Source: JBMTVT01 sp049451635 (GTDB lineage Bacteria; Bacteroidota; Bacteroidia; Flavobacteriales; Flavobacteriaceae). From it: a stretch of 64,000 nucleotides of DNA. Each line of letters begins with the position of its first letter. Position 1 is the first letter of the stretch. The notes under the pieces are model-generated. The model saw nothing but the letters and a program-made list of their open reading frames with translations, was not told the origin of the DNA and did not search any database. This document shows positions 38,158 through 47,093 of this stretch, in pieces. The stretch is from assembly GCA_049451635.1 (NCBI GenBank), contig JBMTVT010000001.1:1-64000 (forward strand). The letters are read 5' to 3'. A program made the position numbers and the translations under genes.

Positions 38158-39798
38158 TTACATTAATTGAAATTCTGCAGCATTAACCATGGCTATAATT
38201 AATGCGTTTAAACGCGTTCTTACTGTGGTGTCATCACCATCATTTAAATACTGAGCCCAGGTTCCAGACCAATAATAATCAGGAAAACCTTCATCAACTA
38301 AAAAGCTTTTAAAATAATTTATTCGATCGCTATCAATACTTTCTGGATATAATAAATCGGCAATTTCAGAAACTAAAAAATTAGGATCTGTTGGATTATC
38401 AATTTTATTTTTCACAAACTGTACTGTGTCTAACTTAGCGTAAATATTCACACCAGTAATCGCGTTTTTACCTTCAATCAAACTTTCAATAAGTTTATAC
38501 CTTCCTATGAGCGTATTTGATGAAAACCAGATTCTATCAAAGTTAGGTTCTTGATAATAAGCAGGGTAACCAGCTACAGAATCAGGATTGTGTATTTCCA
38601 TACCTGCAGCTTTGAAATATGAATTATGTATAAAATTAAAAAAGAAATTGCTATAAAATCTCAGTGGATCTGAATTAGGATTTGGATATGTTACACTAAA
38701 AACTGAGCATATTTCTGAAAGTAGTTGTAGCGGACTTTTTATTATACTACCAATAATATTATCTGTAGCATCGCCATCATCTGCATCATAAAAATGTTCA
38801 CTAGAAAGTAAGGTTTTTATAACTGGCAATAGATCGTAATTATTATCAATAAGTATTTGTGCTAGCGGTATAATGATATTTGTTTCCACTTCTTGATCCC
38901 ATTCACTTTTTACAAAGTAGCGATATAATTTTCTACAATAAGCTTTGGCAGTTTCTGGTTGAGCAAAAACCATTTCAACAAAGTCGTCAAGCTCTTCAAA
39001 AGCTCCAGTTTCAGTTGTTCTTCCAGTTATTACTTTATTGTTAAAGGCATTACTAAAGGTTTTATCATTCAAATCATGTTGATTAATATTAATATATCCC
39101 ATAGGGATATTCGTATCAGGGTCAATATCACTTCTGTCATTTCTTTTCTTGAACCCAGAAAACACTTTGGCTGCCTGTTGTATGTCTATTTCGGTATAGT
39201 TAGTATAATTACCCTCACCTATTTGTGGACCTTTTAAAATTGTAAATAACTCTAAAAATTCTCTTGCATAATTTTCGTTTGGGTTATTTTTATTATTCTG
39301 GGTATTGTCCAAATAATCTAACATCCCATTATCCAAAGTAATTTTTTTAGCTAAGGTTTTGATATTTCCTAAAGCATAAAAATCCAATAGATTTAAATGA
39401 TCGTAAAAATATGTTGCCGCACCAACACCAGAATCTTTACCAACTGTAAAGCTTGTATGTAAAAAAAAGGATAATTTATGTTTTAAGGTTGGCGATTGCA
39501 TAGCATTATACCACCACCAAGCCGAAACGAAGCTTCGTTTTCTCCCTTGGCCATTAAATGAGTTAGGTAGTTCGGTAGAGGAAGTCCAAAACCCATCAGG
39601 ATTGCTAGTGGGTAAAGGGTCATAAGGTTCAACCAAGTCATTGACTGTGTCTTTAATTAAAATGTTCACAGCTTCACTAGCGGGTTTCCCAATGAAAGTA
39701 TTTAATTGCTCCTTGGTTAAACTAAAAGAAGCACGCCGAAGAAGGTGTTTAGCCTTTCTTAAATCTAGATTTGGACCTAACGGATTTAGAGATGCCAT
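38158..39798 (-). CDS. DUF1800 family protein
   Basis: The 546-residue protein has the DUF1800 start LDLRKAKHLLRRASFSLTKEQ, and LSFFLHTSFTVG, DNGMLDYLDNTQN, NENYAREFLELFT and the metal-like segment NLDFYALGNIKTLAKK are conserved family positions. No signal peptide is visible at the chosen start MASLNPLGPNLDLRK. It is first of a two-gene set with the DUF1501 gene. The function of DUF1800 is unknown; the pairing suggests a joint role in an envelope process. Confidence 0.88.
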   Translation of the reverse strand: MASLNPLGPNLDLRKAKHLLRRASFSLTKEQLNTFIGKPASEAVNILIKDTVNDLVEPYDPLPTSNPDGFWTSSTELPNSFNGQGRKRSFVSAWWWYNAMQSPTLKHKLSFFLHTSFTVGKDSGVGAATYFYDHLNLLDFYALGNIKTLAKKITLDNGMLDYLDNTQNNKNNPNENYAREFLELFTILKGPQIGEGNYTNYTEIDIQQAAKVFSGFKKRNDRSDIDPDTNIPMGYININQHDLNDKTFSNAFNNKVITGRTTETGAFEELDDFVEMVFAQPETAKAYCRKLYRYFVKSEWDQEVETNIIIPLAQILIDNNYDLLPVIKTLLSSEHFYDADDGDATDNIIGSIIKSPLQLLSEICSVFSVTYPNPNSDPLRFYSNFFFNFIHNSYFKAAGMEIHNPDSVAGYPAYYQEPNFDRIWFSSNTLIGRYKLIESLIEGKNAITGVNIYAKLDTVQFVKNKIDNPTDPNFLVSEIADLLYPESIDSDRINYFKSFLVDEGFPDYYWSGTWAQYLNDGDDTTVRTRLNALIIAMVNAAEFQLM

Positions 39799-39873
39799 TC
39801 ATTTTTTTAATTAAAGTATATAAAATATATGATTTCTAAATTAAAATTCTTCTTTTTTCGTTAAAAATCAATC

Positions 39874-40859
39874 TTTGATAGAAACGAAGATAATTTAATA
39901 GAGCAGTATCAAGAATATATTATGGTATTTAAGCCATAAAATGTTATTAAAGTATATGCTCGAGGTGGTGATGTTTTAACGGAACTTGGACAACTCGTGT
40001 AACTGACCATGGTGCCTTAATAAAATTAGAGTTTGACACGCTAGTAGACTTTACTTTAGAATGGTTTGTTTACGATTTAGGACCTGAAAAGATTAAATTA
40101 TATCAACAAGGTGGTAATAGAATCATCCTTAAGAAAAATTGCGATATAATAGTAGATATTACCAAAGAGCGTATTGAAAACTATTTACAAGAATGTTACT
40201 GGAGAGTAGCAAGATTAACAATTGATGGTGGAGATAATGAAAAAGATTATATAGGTGCCACATTAAAATTTTTCGCCAACAATGTAGTTAAAATGCGTAT
40301 AAATGGTGAATTTATTGAAGGTACTTACCAAGTTTTAGCTTATAACACCCAAGGATTTGTATTGCAAATTCAATAAGAAGGAAGATTAAATTTACAACTG
40401 GAGTGGTTTGTAACTCTTCTTGAACTAGGTTTGATAAAACTAGAAAGTATGGGTAATAGAGATAACAAAATGGTTTTGGAAAGACATTGTTTTGATGTAG
40501 ATGAAGACTTGGTTTACATTGATGGTGTATTAATACAAGGGCAATGGGAAGTAGCAAGATATTACATTGCTGAAGGTGAATTAGAAAAAGATAATGATTT
40601 CTTCATATACACTATAGATTTTAAAGTTTCAGGCAAAGTATTGGTTACCGATCCAAATAATGGAGAATCTAGCGGTTCTTGGTTAGCTTACAGAAACGAT
40701 GGTTTAAATTTGGGTTTATATTTTGGTACAAACGAACTATTCAATCAACTAAATCATAGATGGAAAATTGTAGAAGTAACGTCTAATAGAATAGAGTTGA
40801 AAGATTTAAGTTCAACAGGTGCCATAGAAAGAATTTTAGTCCTTGAAAAGAAAAATTAA
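39874..40859 (+). pseudogene. Decayed repeat-domain secreted protein (lipocalin-like repeats)
   Basis: Reading one frame with corrections gives FDRNEDNLIEQYQEYIMVF..., NVIKVYARGGDV, NGTWTTRVTDHGALIKLEF, ANNVVKMRINGEFIEGTYQV and later DLVYIDGVLIQGQWEVARYY. The motif (V...G..EGTW/Y.V) recurs, as in multi-domain flavobacterial surface proteins with lipocalin-like repeats. Lesions are a stop TAA at 39937-39939, a missing T in the T-run at 39974-39977, a stop TAA at 40374-40376, and no start or signal peptide upstream. The last piece (40431-40859) is open for 142 codons from a TTG codon but is probably only the surviving C-terminal repeat. Decay is inferred from the many lesions. Confidence 0.7.
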
Positions 40860-40932
40860 TTATGTTTTTGGTTAAAAGGAAACCCCATATTTTCGGTTTA
40901 CTTTAGGTTAGTTAGCTAAGTTTCCTTTAAAG

Positions 40933-40965
40933 AGGCTGTCAAAATAAGTTTGACAGCCTTTTTTT
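40933..40965 (+). terminator. Intrinsic terminator before ffh
   Basis: AGGCTGTCAAA (40933-40943) pairs perfectly with TTTGACAGCCT (40949-40959), loop ATAAG, T-run to 40965. Confidence 0.9.
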
Positions 40966-41009
40966 ATTCACTTTGTATGCAAGGGCTTCTATAATATACT
41001 TCAAATCAT

Positions 41010-41017
41010 TAACTTTG
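41010..41017 (+). promoter_or_regulatory. -7 box of the ffh promoter
   Basis: TAACTTTG matches TAnnTTTG 26 bases before the ffh start. The nearest TTG upstream is too far away for a -33 box. Confidence 0.5.
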
Positions 41018-41043
41018 CACTTCTTAAAATTTCAATAAAAATT

Positions 41044-42372
41044 ATGTTCAATAATTTAAGCGATAAATTAGATAAAGCTTTACACGTACTAAAAGGTCAT
41101 GGGAGCATCACCGAGGTAAATGTAGCCGAAACCTTAAAAGAAGTACGGCGAGCTTTACTTGATGCCGATGTTAACTTTAAAATAGCAAAAGATTTTACCA
41201 ATAAGGTAAAAGAAAAAGCTCTTGGGCAAAATGTATTAACCACTTTGCAGCCTGGGCAACTCATGGTTAAAATTGTAAAAGATGAGTTAACCGATCTTAT
41301 GGGCGGTGACGCCGAAGGTATTAACTTGTCTGGTGCGCCAAGCATAATTTTAATGTCTGGTTTACAGGGTTCTGGTAAAACTACATTCTCAGGTAAGCTT
41401 GCAAATTATTTAAAAAACAAAAAAGCAAAGAAACCATTATTGGTGGCTTGTGATGTTTATAGACCTGCGGCGATTGACCAATTGCATGTGGTTGGAGAAC
41501 AAATTGGCGTTGAGGTTTTTAGCGACAAAGGAAATAACGATCCTGTTGCGATTTCAAAAGCAGCCGTTGCGCATGCAAAAGCAAATGGGTTTAATGTGGT
41601 TATTATAGATACCGCTGGTCGTTTAGCTGTTGATGAAGCGATGATGACTGAGATATCAAACATCCATAAAGCAATTCAGCCACATGAAACCTTATTTGTG
41701 GTAGATTCTATGACGGGTCAAGATGCTGTTAATACGGCAAAAGCTTTTAATGATGTATTGAATTTTGATGGGGTAATCCTTACCAAACTAGATGGTGATA
41801 CACGTGGTGGAGCTGCTATTTCAATAAAATCTGTAGTTAATAAACCCATCAAATTTATTGGTACAGGAGAAAAAATGGAAGCAATTGATGTGTTCTATCC
41901 CTCTCGTATGGCCGACCGTATTCTGGGTATGGGTGATGTGGTATCGTTAGTTGAAAGAGCACAAGAGCAATTTGATGAGGAAGAAGCTAGAAAGCTTCAA
42001 AAGAAAATAGCCAAAAACCAGTTTGGTTTTGATGATTTCCTAAAGCAAATACAGCAAATTAAAAAAATGGGAAACATGAAAGACCTTATGGGTATGATTC
42101 CCGGTGCTGGGAAAATGCTAAAAGATGTTGATATTGATGATGATGCCTTTAAAGGTATTGAGGCCATAATTCATTCTATGACACCAAAAGAGCGTACAAA
42201 CCCAGCGGTGCTCAATGCGAGTAGAAAGAAACGAGTAGCTAAAGGTTCCGGTACGTCTGTTCAAGAGGTTAATCAGCTTTTAAAACAATTCGATCAAATG
42301 AGCAAGATGATGAAAATGATGCAAGGTGATGGCGGTAAAAAGATGATGCAAATGATGAAAAACATACGTTAA
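41044..42372 (+). CDS. ffh: Signal recognition particle GTPase Ffh
   Basis: A 442-residue protein with N domain, G domain (P-loop MSGLQGSGKTTFSGKLA, DVYRPAAIDQL, IDTAGRLAVDEAM, TKLDGDTRGGAA) and a Met-rich M domain at the C-terminus (QMSKMMKMMQGDGGKKMMQMM). It binds 4.5S RNA and signal sequences and targets nascent membrane proteins to FtsY and SecYEG. It starts a row with folD (28 bases later) and the ywaF-like gene. Confidence 0.98.
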   Translation: MFNNLSDKLDKALHVLKGHGSITEVNVAETLKEVRRALLDADVNFKIAKDFTNKVKEKALGQNVLTTLQPGQLMVKIVKDELTDLMGGDAEGINLSGAPSIILMSGLQGSGKTTFSGKLANYLKNKKAKKPLLVACDVYRPAAIDQLHVVGEQIGVEVFSDKGNNDPVAISKAAVAHAKANGFNVVIIDTAGRLAVDEAMMTEISNIHKAIQPHETLFVVDSMTGQDAVNTAKAFNDVLNFDGVILTKLDGDTRGGAAISIKSVVNKPIKFIGTGEKMEAIDVFYPSRMADRILGMGDVVSLVERAQEQFDEEEARKLQKKIAKNQFGFDDFLKQIQQIKKMGNMKDLMGMIPGAGKMLKDVDIDDDAFKGIEAIIHSMTPKERTNPAVLNASRKKRVAKGSGTSVQEVNQLLKQFDQMSKMMKMMQGDGGKKMMQMMKNIR

Positions 42373-42400
42373 TCGTTCATTATAAAACACAAAATAAAAC

Positions 42401-43279
42401 ATGACCATTTTAGACGGTAAGAAAGTTAGTAATGATATAAAAGGTGAAATTGCTGAACATGTTAAAGCAATGAAATCAAAAGGAGAGAAAGTACCTCATT
42501 TGGCGGCAATTTTAGTAGGGTCGGATGGTGCAAGTATGACTTACGTCAATGCCAAAGTAAAGGCTTGCGAGCGCATTGGTTTTAATTCTACACTTATTGA
42601 ACTCCCAGAATATACTTCAGAAAATGAGTTGCTTGAAAAAATTAACGAATTAAACTCCAATAATGATATAGATGGTTTTATAGTACAATTGCCTTTGCCA
42701 GAACAAATTGATGAACAAAAGGTTATAATGGCTATAGACCCAAATAAAGATGTTGATGGTTTTCATCCTGTAAATGTTGGAAGAATGGCTTTAGATTTGC
42801 CAACGTTTTTACCGGCAACACCATATGGAATCCTAGAGCTTTTAGAAAGGTATCAAGTTGAAACTTCTGGTAAGAATGTAGTCGTTATGGGTAGAAGCCA
42901 TATTGTTGGTCGCCCTATGAGTATTTTAATGAGCCAAAAACGAAAAGCAGGTGATGCTACGGTTACAGTTGTTCATAGTCGTTCTAAAAATTTAAAAGAA
43001 ATAACTTTAGGTGCTGATATTATTGTAGCGGCCATTGGTATTTCAGAATTTTTAACAGGAGATATGGTAAAGGAAGATGTAGTTATTATTGATGTTGGCA
43101 TTACCCGTGTTCCTGATGCTACAAAAAAGAATGGATACAGACTTGCTGGTGATGTGCATTATGAAAGTGCTAGCCAAAAAGCAAGCTATATAACGCCAGT
43201 ACCAGGTGGTGTTGGACCTATGACGATTGCTATGTTACTTAAAAACACACTACTTGCCAGAGAAAGGAATGCGAAGTAA
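42401..43279 (+). CDS. folD: Methylenetetrahydrofolate dehydrogenase/cyclohydrolase
   Basis: A 292-residue bifunctional one-carbon enzyme that interconverts 5,10-methylene-, methenyl- and 10-formyl-tetrahydrofolate. The active Lys and Tyr lie in [19 protein letters not shown]; the [14 protein letters not shown] motif and the NADP site [17 protein letters not shown] are clear, as is [15 protein letters not shown] near the end. Normal length. Confidence 0.97.
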   Translation: MTILDGKKVSNDIKGEIAEHVKAMKSKGEKVPHLAAILVGSDGASMTYVNAKVKACERIGFNSTLIELPEYTSENELLEKINELNSNNDIDGFIVQLPLPEQIDEQKVIMAIDPNKDVDGFHPVNVGRMALDLPTFLPATPYGILELLERYQVETSGKNVVVMGRSHIVGRPMSILMSQKRKAGDATVTVVHSRSKNLKEITLGADIIVAAIGISEFLTGDMVKEDVVIIDVGITRVPDATKKNGYRLAGDVHYESASQKASYITPVPGGVGPMTIAMLLKNTLLARERNAK

Positions 43280-43323
43280 AAAAATTGCATTATGATTTTT
43301 TTAATTTATGATGCAATTTTTTT
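43278..43323 (+). terminator. Terminator-like hairpin overlapping the next start codon
   Basis: AAAAAAATTGCAT (43278-43290) pairs with ATGCAATTTTTTT (43311-43323) over 13 bp with a 20-base loop. The loop contains the ATG at 43292, so either the ywaF-like gene begins later or its start region is folded. Confidence 0.55.
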
Positions 43324-44017
43324 ATTGAACAGAGTTGAAATTGGCAGTTCTCAACATATATTACCCATTTTAAGTGCCATTTTGTTTTCTGTTTTATTTA
43401 TTAAATATGCGAAATATAAATGGAACAAAAAACAGCAGAAAAAGGCACTTCATCTTTCAGCTTGTGTAATTAGTGTAACCGTTTTAGGCTTTCATTTGCA
43501 TAAAATGAGCTGGGGTAATTACAATCTTTCAACAGATTTACCTTTGTATTTGTGTAGTTTAATGGGATTGTTAATTCCTCTATTTACTTATTACCAAAAG
43601 TTTTGGATGTATGAAATTTTGGTTTTTTGGATTATTGCAGGGACTTTGCAAGGTGTTTTGACACCTGATATTCAGCTTGGGTTTCCAAGCTTTGATTATT
43701 TTAGATATTGGGTAGTACACTTAGGGCTTTTAACAATTATTTTTTATGCTACTTTCGTTTTAAAAATGAGACCTAAATTTAAAAGTGTTTTTAAATCTTT
43801 TTTTGCATTACAGCTTTATGTAATTATGATGGTTATTATAAATTACACACTAAATGCCAACTATTTTTATTTAAATGAAAAGCCTCAATCAGCTTCTATT
43901 TTAGATTATTTTGGTGAATGGCCTTGGTATATTTTAGTCGCCCAACTTATTATAATACCTTACTTTCTATTGATTTATTTACCTTTTTATGTGGTTGAAA
44001 AAAGGAAAGTTTCCTAA
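43292..44017 (+). CDS. YwaF/TIGR02206-type integral membrane protein
   Basis: A 241-residue protein with six or seven hydrophobic segments and the family pattern GSSQHILP near the start, LHLSACVISVTV, the loop DLPLYLCSLMGLLIPL and FRYWVVHLGLLTIIFYATFV. It is a predicted inner-membrane protein without known activity. The first ATG at 43292 sits in the loop of a strong hairpin that looks like the folD terminator. The in-frame TTG at 43325 (LNRVEIGSSQHI) is an alternative start that would leave the gene with a normal N-terminus. The gene ends against the opposite-strand VOC gene. Confidence 0.75.
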   Translation: MIFLIYDAIFLLNRVEIGSSQHILPILSAILFSVLFIKYAKYKWNKKQQKKALHLSACVISVTVLGFHLHKMSWGNYNLSTDLPLYLCSLMGLLIPLFTYYQKFWMYEILVFWIIAGTLQGVLTPDIQLGFPSFDYFRYWVVHLGLLTIIFYATFVLKMRPKFKSVFKSFFALQLYVIMMVIINYTLNANYFYLNEKPQSASILDYFGEWPWYILVAQLIIIPYFLLIYLPFYVVEKRKVS

Positions 44018-44443
44018 TTATTTAGCAAATAATTGCCCCATATCTTTAAACGCTTTAAACTCTAAAGCATTCCTAGAAGGATCGTAAAAAAACATGGTAG
44101 CTTGTTCGCCAACCAAACCTTCAAAACGAATATAAGGCTCAATAACAAATTTGATGTTTTTTTGTTTTAAATTATCAGCAAAAGCATGAAAAATATCCCA
44201 AGGTAAAACCACACCAAAATGAGGTACAGGAATATCTTTTCCATCAACGGGGTTAGTATGTAAAACGTCATCAGATTTTGGCTTGTAATGAATAACTATT
44301 TGATGTCCAAAGAAATTAAAATCTACCCAATGATCGCTGCTTCTACCTTCTTCACATCCTAAAATATCACGATAAAAAGCTCTACATTCATTTAAATTGT
44401 AAACTGGAATTGCTAGGTGAAAAGGCGATAAAGTTGTGTTCAT
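44018..44443 (-). CDS. VOC-superfamily (glyoxalase-like) protein
   Basis: A 141-residue protein of the vicinal oxygen chelate fold: [24 protein letters not shown] with a first-strand His, [13 protein letters not shown], and [13 protein letters not shown] carrying the terminal Glu ligand. These are plausible metal-binding positions of a dioxygenase, isomerase or resistance protein; the substrate cannot be told. It lies downstream of the broken gene at 44490-45054, with 46 bases between them. Confidence 0.8.
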   Translation of the reverse strand: MNTTLSPFHLAIPVYNLNECRAFYRDILGCEEGRSSDHWVDFNFFGHQIVIHYKPKSDDVLHTNPVDGKDIPVPHFGVVLPWDIFHAFADNLKQKNIKFVIEPYIRFEGLVGEQATMFFYDPSRNALEFKAFKDMGQLFAK

Positions 44444-44489
44444 ATTTTTAGTTTATCTATCTAAAATAAATATAATTAATTAAGATATC

Positions 44490-45054
44490 CTATTGTTCTC
44501 TTTCACAATTTATTTTCCAAGTTGGATAGATAACGGTTTCAGACTTATCAACCCATTCACCAATGCATTTATAACCGGTTTCAGATATGTCATAAAAAGT
44601 CAATCTGAAAAACCCATCCATTCCATTTGGTGCTTTTTGCTCTTTGTATAAAACAATTTTTCCTACTTCTTTTATGCCTTCCCATGCTGGTAAGGTTTTT
44701 GGGATTCCTTTTGACGAGTAATAATGTACATGCCATTTACTGCTATCGGCGTTAAATTGCCTAATGCTTCCTGAATGTCCACCATCTGCTTTTAAAGTCT
44801 CATCTTGAACTGCAATACCATTCATAATGTATTTAAATCGCCATGTCATATCAATTTCATATGCCCAAGTGCCGTCTGGATTTCGAGCAGTAGATTTACA
44901 TTGGTATTCCCCAATCATGGGTTCAAAATCCTTAATTTGTAAAGGTGCTTCAGGGTTTGGTCTCCCAAAAGAGAACGCTTTGTTGGGTTCAAAATCATAT
45001 TGCGCTAGGTCAGAAAATGACGTAAAAAAATAGAAGAGGAGTAGTTAGTCGCAT
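44490..45054 (-). pseudogene. Secreted protein of unknown family, frameshifted in an A/T-run
   Basis: The conserved part is a 142-codon frame (MIGEYQCKSTARNPDGTWAY...), but the same frame is open further upstream (SDLAQYDFEPNKAFSFGRPN). An ATG at 45054 opens in a different frame with MRLTTPLLFF. Removing one base from the seven-base run at 45024-45030 joins them into MRLTTPLLFFTSFSDLAQ, a good 'AQ' signal peptide. So the gene is broken by one extra base, or the assembly miscounted the run. If translation starts at the later Met, the protein would lose its export signal. Trp and Tyr content suggests a small lipocalin- or DUF1579-like beta-barrel; not certain. Confidence 0.65.
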
Positions 45055-45126
45055 AATTAACTTTTTTTTAAAGTTAAAGAAGAACTAAAAACCAGTTAGC
45101 TATTTATGAATAAATTAACAGCTAAT

Positions 45127-45882
45127 TTAACGTTTTGCTCGTTTTTTTTGAGCAAATGTTTTTGTTGAATTTACCAATAAATCATTCAACTCCTTAAACT
45201 CAGTCTTGGTTAATTCTCGATACTCTCCAACGGGGATATCTAATTTAATATTCATGATTCTAACCCGTTTTAAAGTTTGCACTTCGTAATTTAAATAATC
45301 GCACATTCTACGAATTTGCCTATTTAGACCTTGAGTTAAAATAATTTTAAATGTGTAAGTACTTAATTTTTCTACTACGCACTTTTTTGTGGTTTTATTC
45401 AAATCTGCTAAATGAATTCCGCCACTCATACGCTCAATAAAAGTTTGTGAAATGGACTTATCAACGGTAACAACATATTCTTTTTCGTGGTTGTTACTAG
45501 CACGAAGAATTTTGTTTACAATATCGCCATCGTCGGTAAGTAAAATTAAACCTTCGCTGGGTTTGTCCAATCTGCCAATAGGGAAAATACGCTTTGGGTA
45601 GTTTATAAAATCTATGATATTGTCTTTTTCAACAGATGTATCGGTGGTACAAACAATACCAACAGGTTTATTAAAAGCCAAATAAACAAAAGCTTCTTTA
45701 GCGTTTTTTATCTCCTTTCCATCTACGGATACCACATCATTCGGGGCAATTTTTGTGCCCATTTCGGGTACAACACCATTTATGGTTACACGTCCTGCAT
45801 CAATAAGTTTATCGGCTTCTCTACGCGAGCAATAGCCTACTTCACTTAAAAATTTGTTTATGCGTTTTAAATCTTCTGCCAT
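45127..45882 (-). CDS. rluF: 23S rRNA pseudouridine synthase, RluF-like
   Basis: A 251-residue protein: an N-terminal S4 RNA-binding domain (RINKFLSEVGYCSRREADKLI) and the RsuA/RluB/RluF catalytic domain with the catalytic Asp in GRLDKPSEGLILLTDDG, and LTQGLNRQIRRMCDYL. It fits RluF, which isomerises U2604 in E. coli 23S rRNA, better than RluB, but the symbol is a best guess within the family. Confidence 0.85.
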   Translation of the reverse strand: MAEDLKRINKFLSEVGYCSRREADKLIDAGRVTINGVVPEMGTKIAPNDVVSVDGKEIKNAKEAFVYLAFNKPVGIVCTTDTSVEKDNIIDFINYPKRIFPIGRLDKPSEGLILLTDDGDIVNKILRASNNHEKEYVVTVDKSISQTFIERMSGGIHLADLNKTTKKCVVEKLSTYTFKIILTQGLNRQIRRMCDYLNYEVQTLKRVRIMNIKLDIPVGEYRELTKTEFKELNDLLVNSTKTFAQKKRAKR

Positions 45883-45901
45883 AATTCAAAAGTACAACAA
45901 T

Positions 45902-46729
45902 TTATGTCTTTAGAAAGTCTAAAAGATCATTGTAAATCTCATCAGATTTAAGTCCATGACCATGTCCTGTTGTGGTAATTAATTTTGAATTTGAATAGTG
46001 TTTTTCAAAATCAAGCGCATCACTATAGGGAATGATGCGGTCTTTCTTATCGTGAACAATGAGCCCTTTTGATTGGATTTTTTCTGAAAATTTGGCTGCT
46101 GAAAAATACTCTGGCAAATGGTCGTATTTTTTTAAAACATATTGATTCATAGCATCAATAATTTTTTTGTTGTATCCCATCATTTTTGAATACCTATCAA
46201 AAACTCCAGTAAAATTTGAAGGCGCACCAAGTAAAACTAATTTTTGCAAGCTCTGTAATTGATATTTATGCTGAAAAAATACAGAAGCCATACCACCTAC
46301 AGAATGCCCAATAATTACATTAGCTTGAAACTTTTTTGCTACTATATGAATACATTCTGAAAACAAAAGGGCATTAAATAATTTCCCTGAAGAGTTTCCG
46401 TGTGCGGGTGCATCAAGCGCGATTACATTATAATCTTCTTTCAATAAGATTTTTATCAAATCTTTCCATCTGGATGTATTGCTTTCCCAACCATGCGCTA
46501 AAAGAACAGTGTCTTTTTCACCTTTCCATTGATAGGTTGCTATTTGGATGTCTTTATATGTTAATGTTTCCCGTTTAGCAGATTTTAAAATAGATTTGTC
46601 TAAGGCTTTTAATTTTCCTTTTTGTGGTCTTGAAAATAACTGTATGGCAAGTTTTGCTGCTAATTTTGAAGAAAAATGACTTACTATATTCAACGAAACA
46701 CCAATAGTTTTAAATAGCTTTTTACCCAT
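45902..46729 (-). CDS. Alpha/beta-hydrolase
   Basis: A 275-residue alpha/beta-hydrolase. The oxyanion region is VLLAHGWESNTSRW, the nucleophile elbow is VIIGHSVGGMAS, a probable Asp is in LIVHDKKDRIIPYSDA, and the catalytic His is in TTGHGHGLKSDE. A basic, amphipathic N-terminus (KLFKTIGVSLNIVSHFSSKL) may bind membranes. The substrate is unknown. It starts 2 bases after the cupin gene and is probably in the same transcript. Confidence 0.85.
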   Translation of the reverse strand: MGKKLFKTIGVSLNIVSHFSSKLAAKLAIQLFSRPQKGKLKALDKSILKSAKRETLTYKDIQIATYQWKGEKDTVLLAHGWESNTSRWKDLIKILLKEDYNVIALDAPAHGNSSGKLFNALLFSECIHIVAKKFQANVIIGHSVGGMASVFFQHKYQLQSLQKLVLLGAPSNFTGVFDRYSKMMGYNKKIIDAMNQYVLKKYDHLPEYFSAAKFSEKIQSKGLIVHDKKDRIIPYSDALDFEKHYSNSKLITTTGHGHGLKSDEIYNDLLDFLKT

Positions 46730-46730
46730 G

Positions 46731-47093
46731 TTAATCTTCTCTATTTACTAAATCCATTGAAAAGGCAGGTGTACAAATAGCAATATATTCACAAACTTCT
46801 GTAAATGGATTGGAGTATTGTACTCTGGTGTTTTTTTCAATTTTTATTGATTGTCCAGCTTCTAAAACTACGGTTTCTCCATCAATAATAAATTGTTTTT
46901 TTCCTTTAATGATGAATGTAAACTCATCAAATTCTGGCGTTTGAAAAGGTTCGCTCCAACCGGCCGGTGCTTTCATATGTGCAATACTTATATTTGAATT
47001 GCCATCGGTGGCTAAACCAAAGTGTTCTTTAATTATTTTGCCATCGGTTGTTGGAACAACAAACGGATTGTCTTGTATTGTGTATTTTTTCAT
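46731..47093 (-). CDS. Small cupin-domain protein
   Basis: A 120-residue single-domain cupin. Motif 1 is weakly seen in PAGWSEPFQTPEFDEFTFIIKG and motif 2 in VLEAGQSIKIEKNTRVQYSNP. The usual metal-binding His residues are mostly replaced, with Glu retained, so a metal site is doubtful. Its start overlaps the end of the YitT gene by the ATGA arrangement (4 bases). Confidence 0.8.
   Translation of the reverse strand: MKKYTIQDNPFVVPTTDGKIIKEHFGLATDGNSNISIAHMKAPAGWSEPFQTPEFDEFTFIIKGKKQFIIDGETVVLEAGQSIKIEKNTRVQYSNPFTEVCEYIAICTPAFSMDLVNRED

Noticed and set aside
45057..45077. TTAACTTT/AAAGTTAA palindrome between rluF and the broken gene
   Set aside because: A simple AT palindrome with a T loop; no T-run follows on the relevant strand, so it was not called a terminator.
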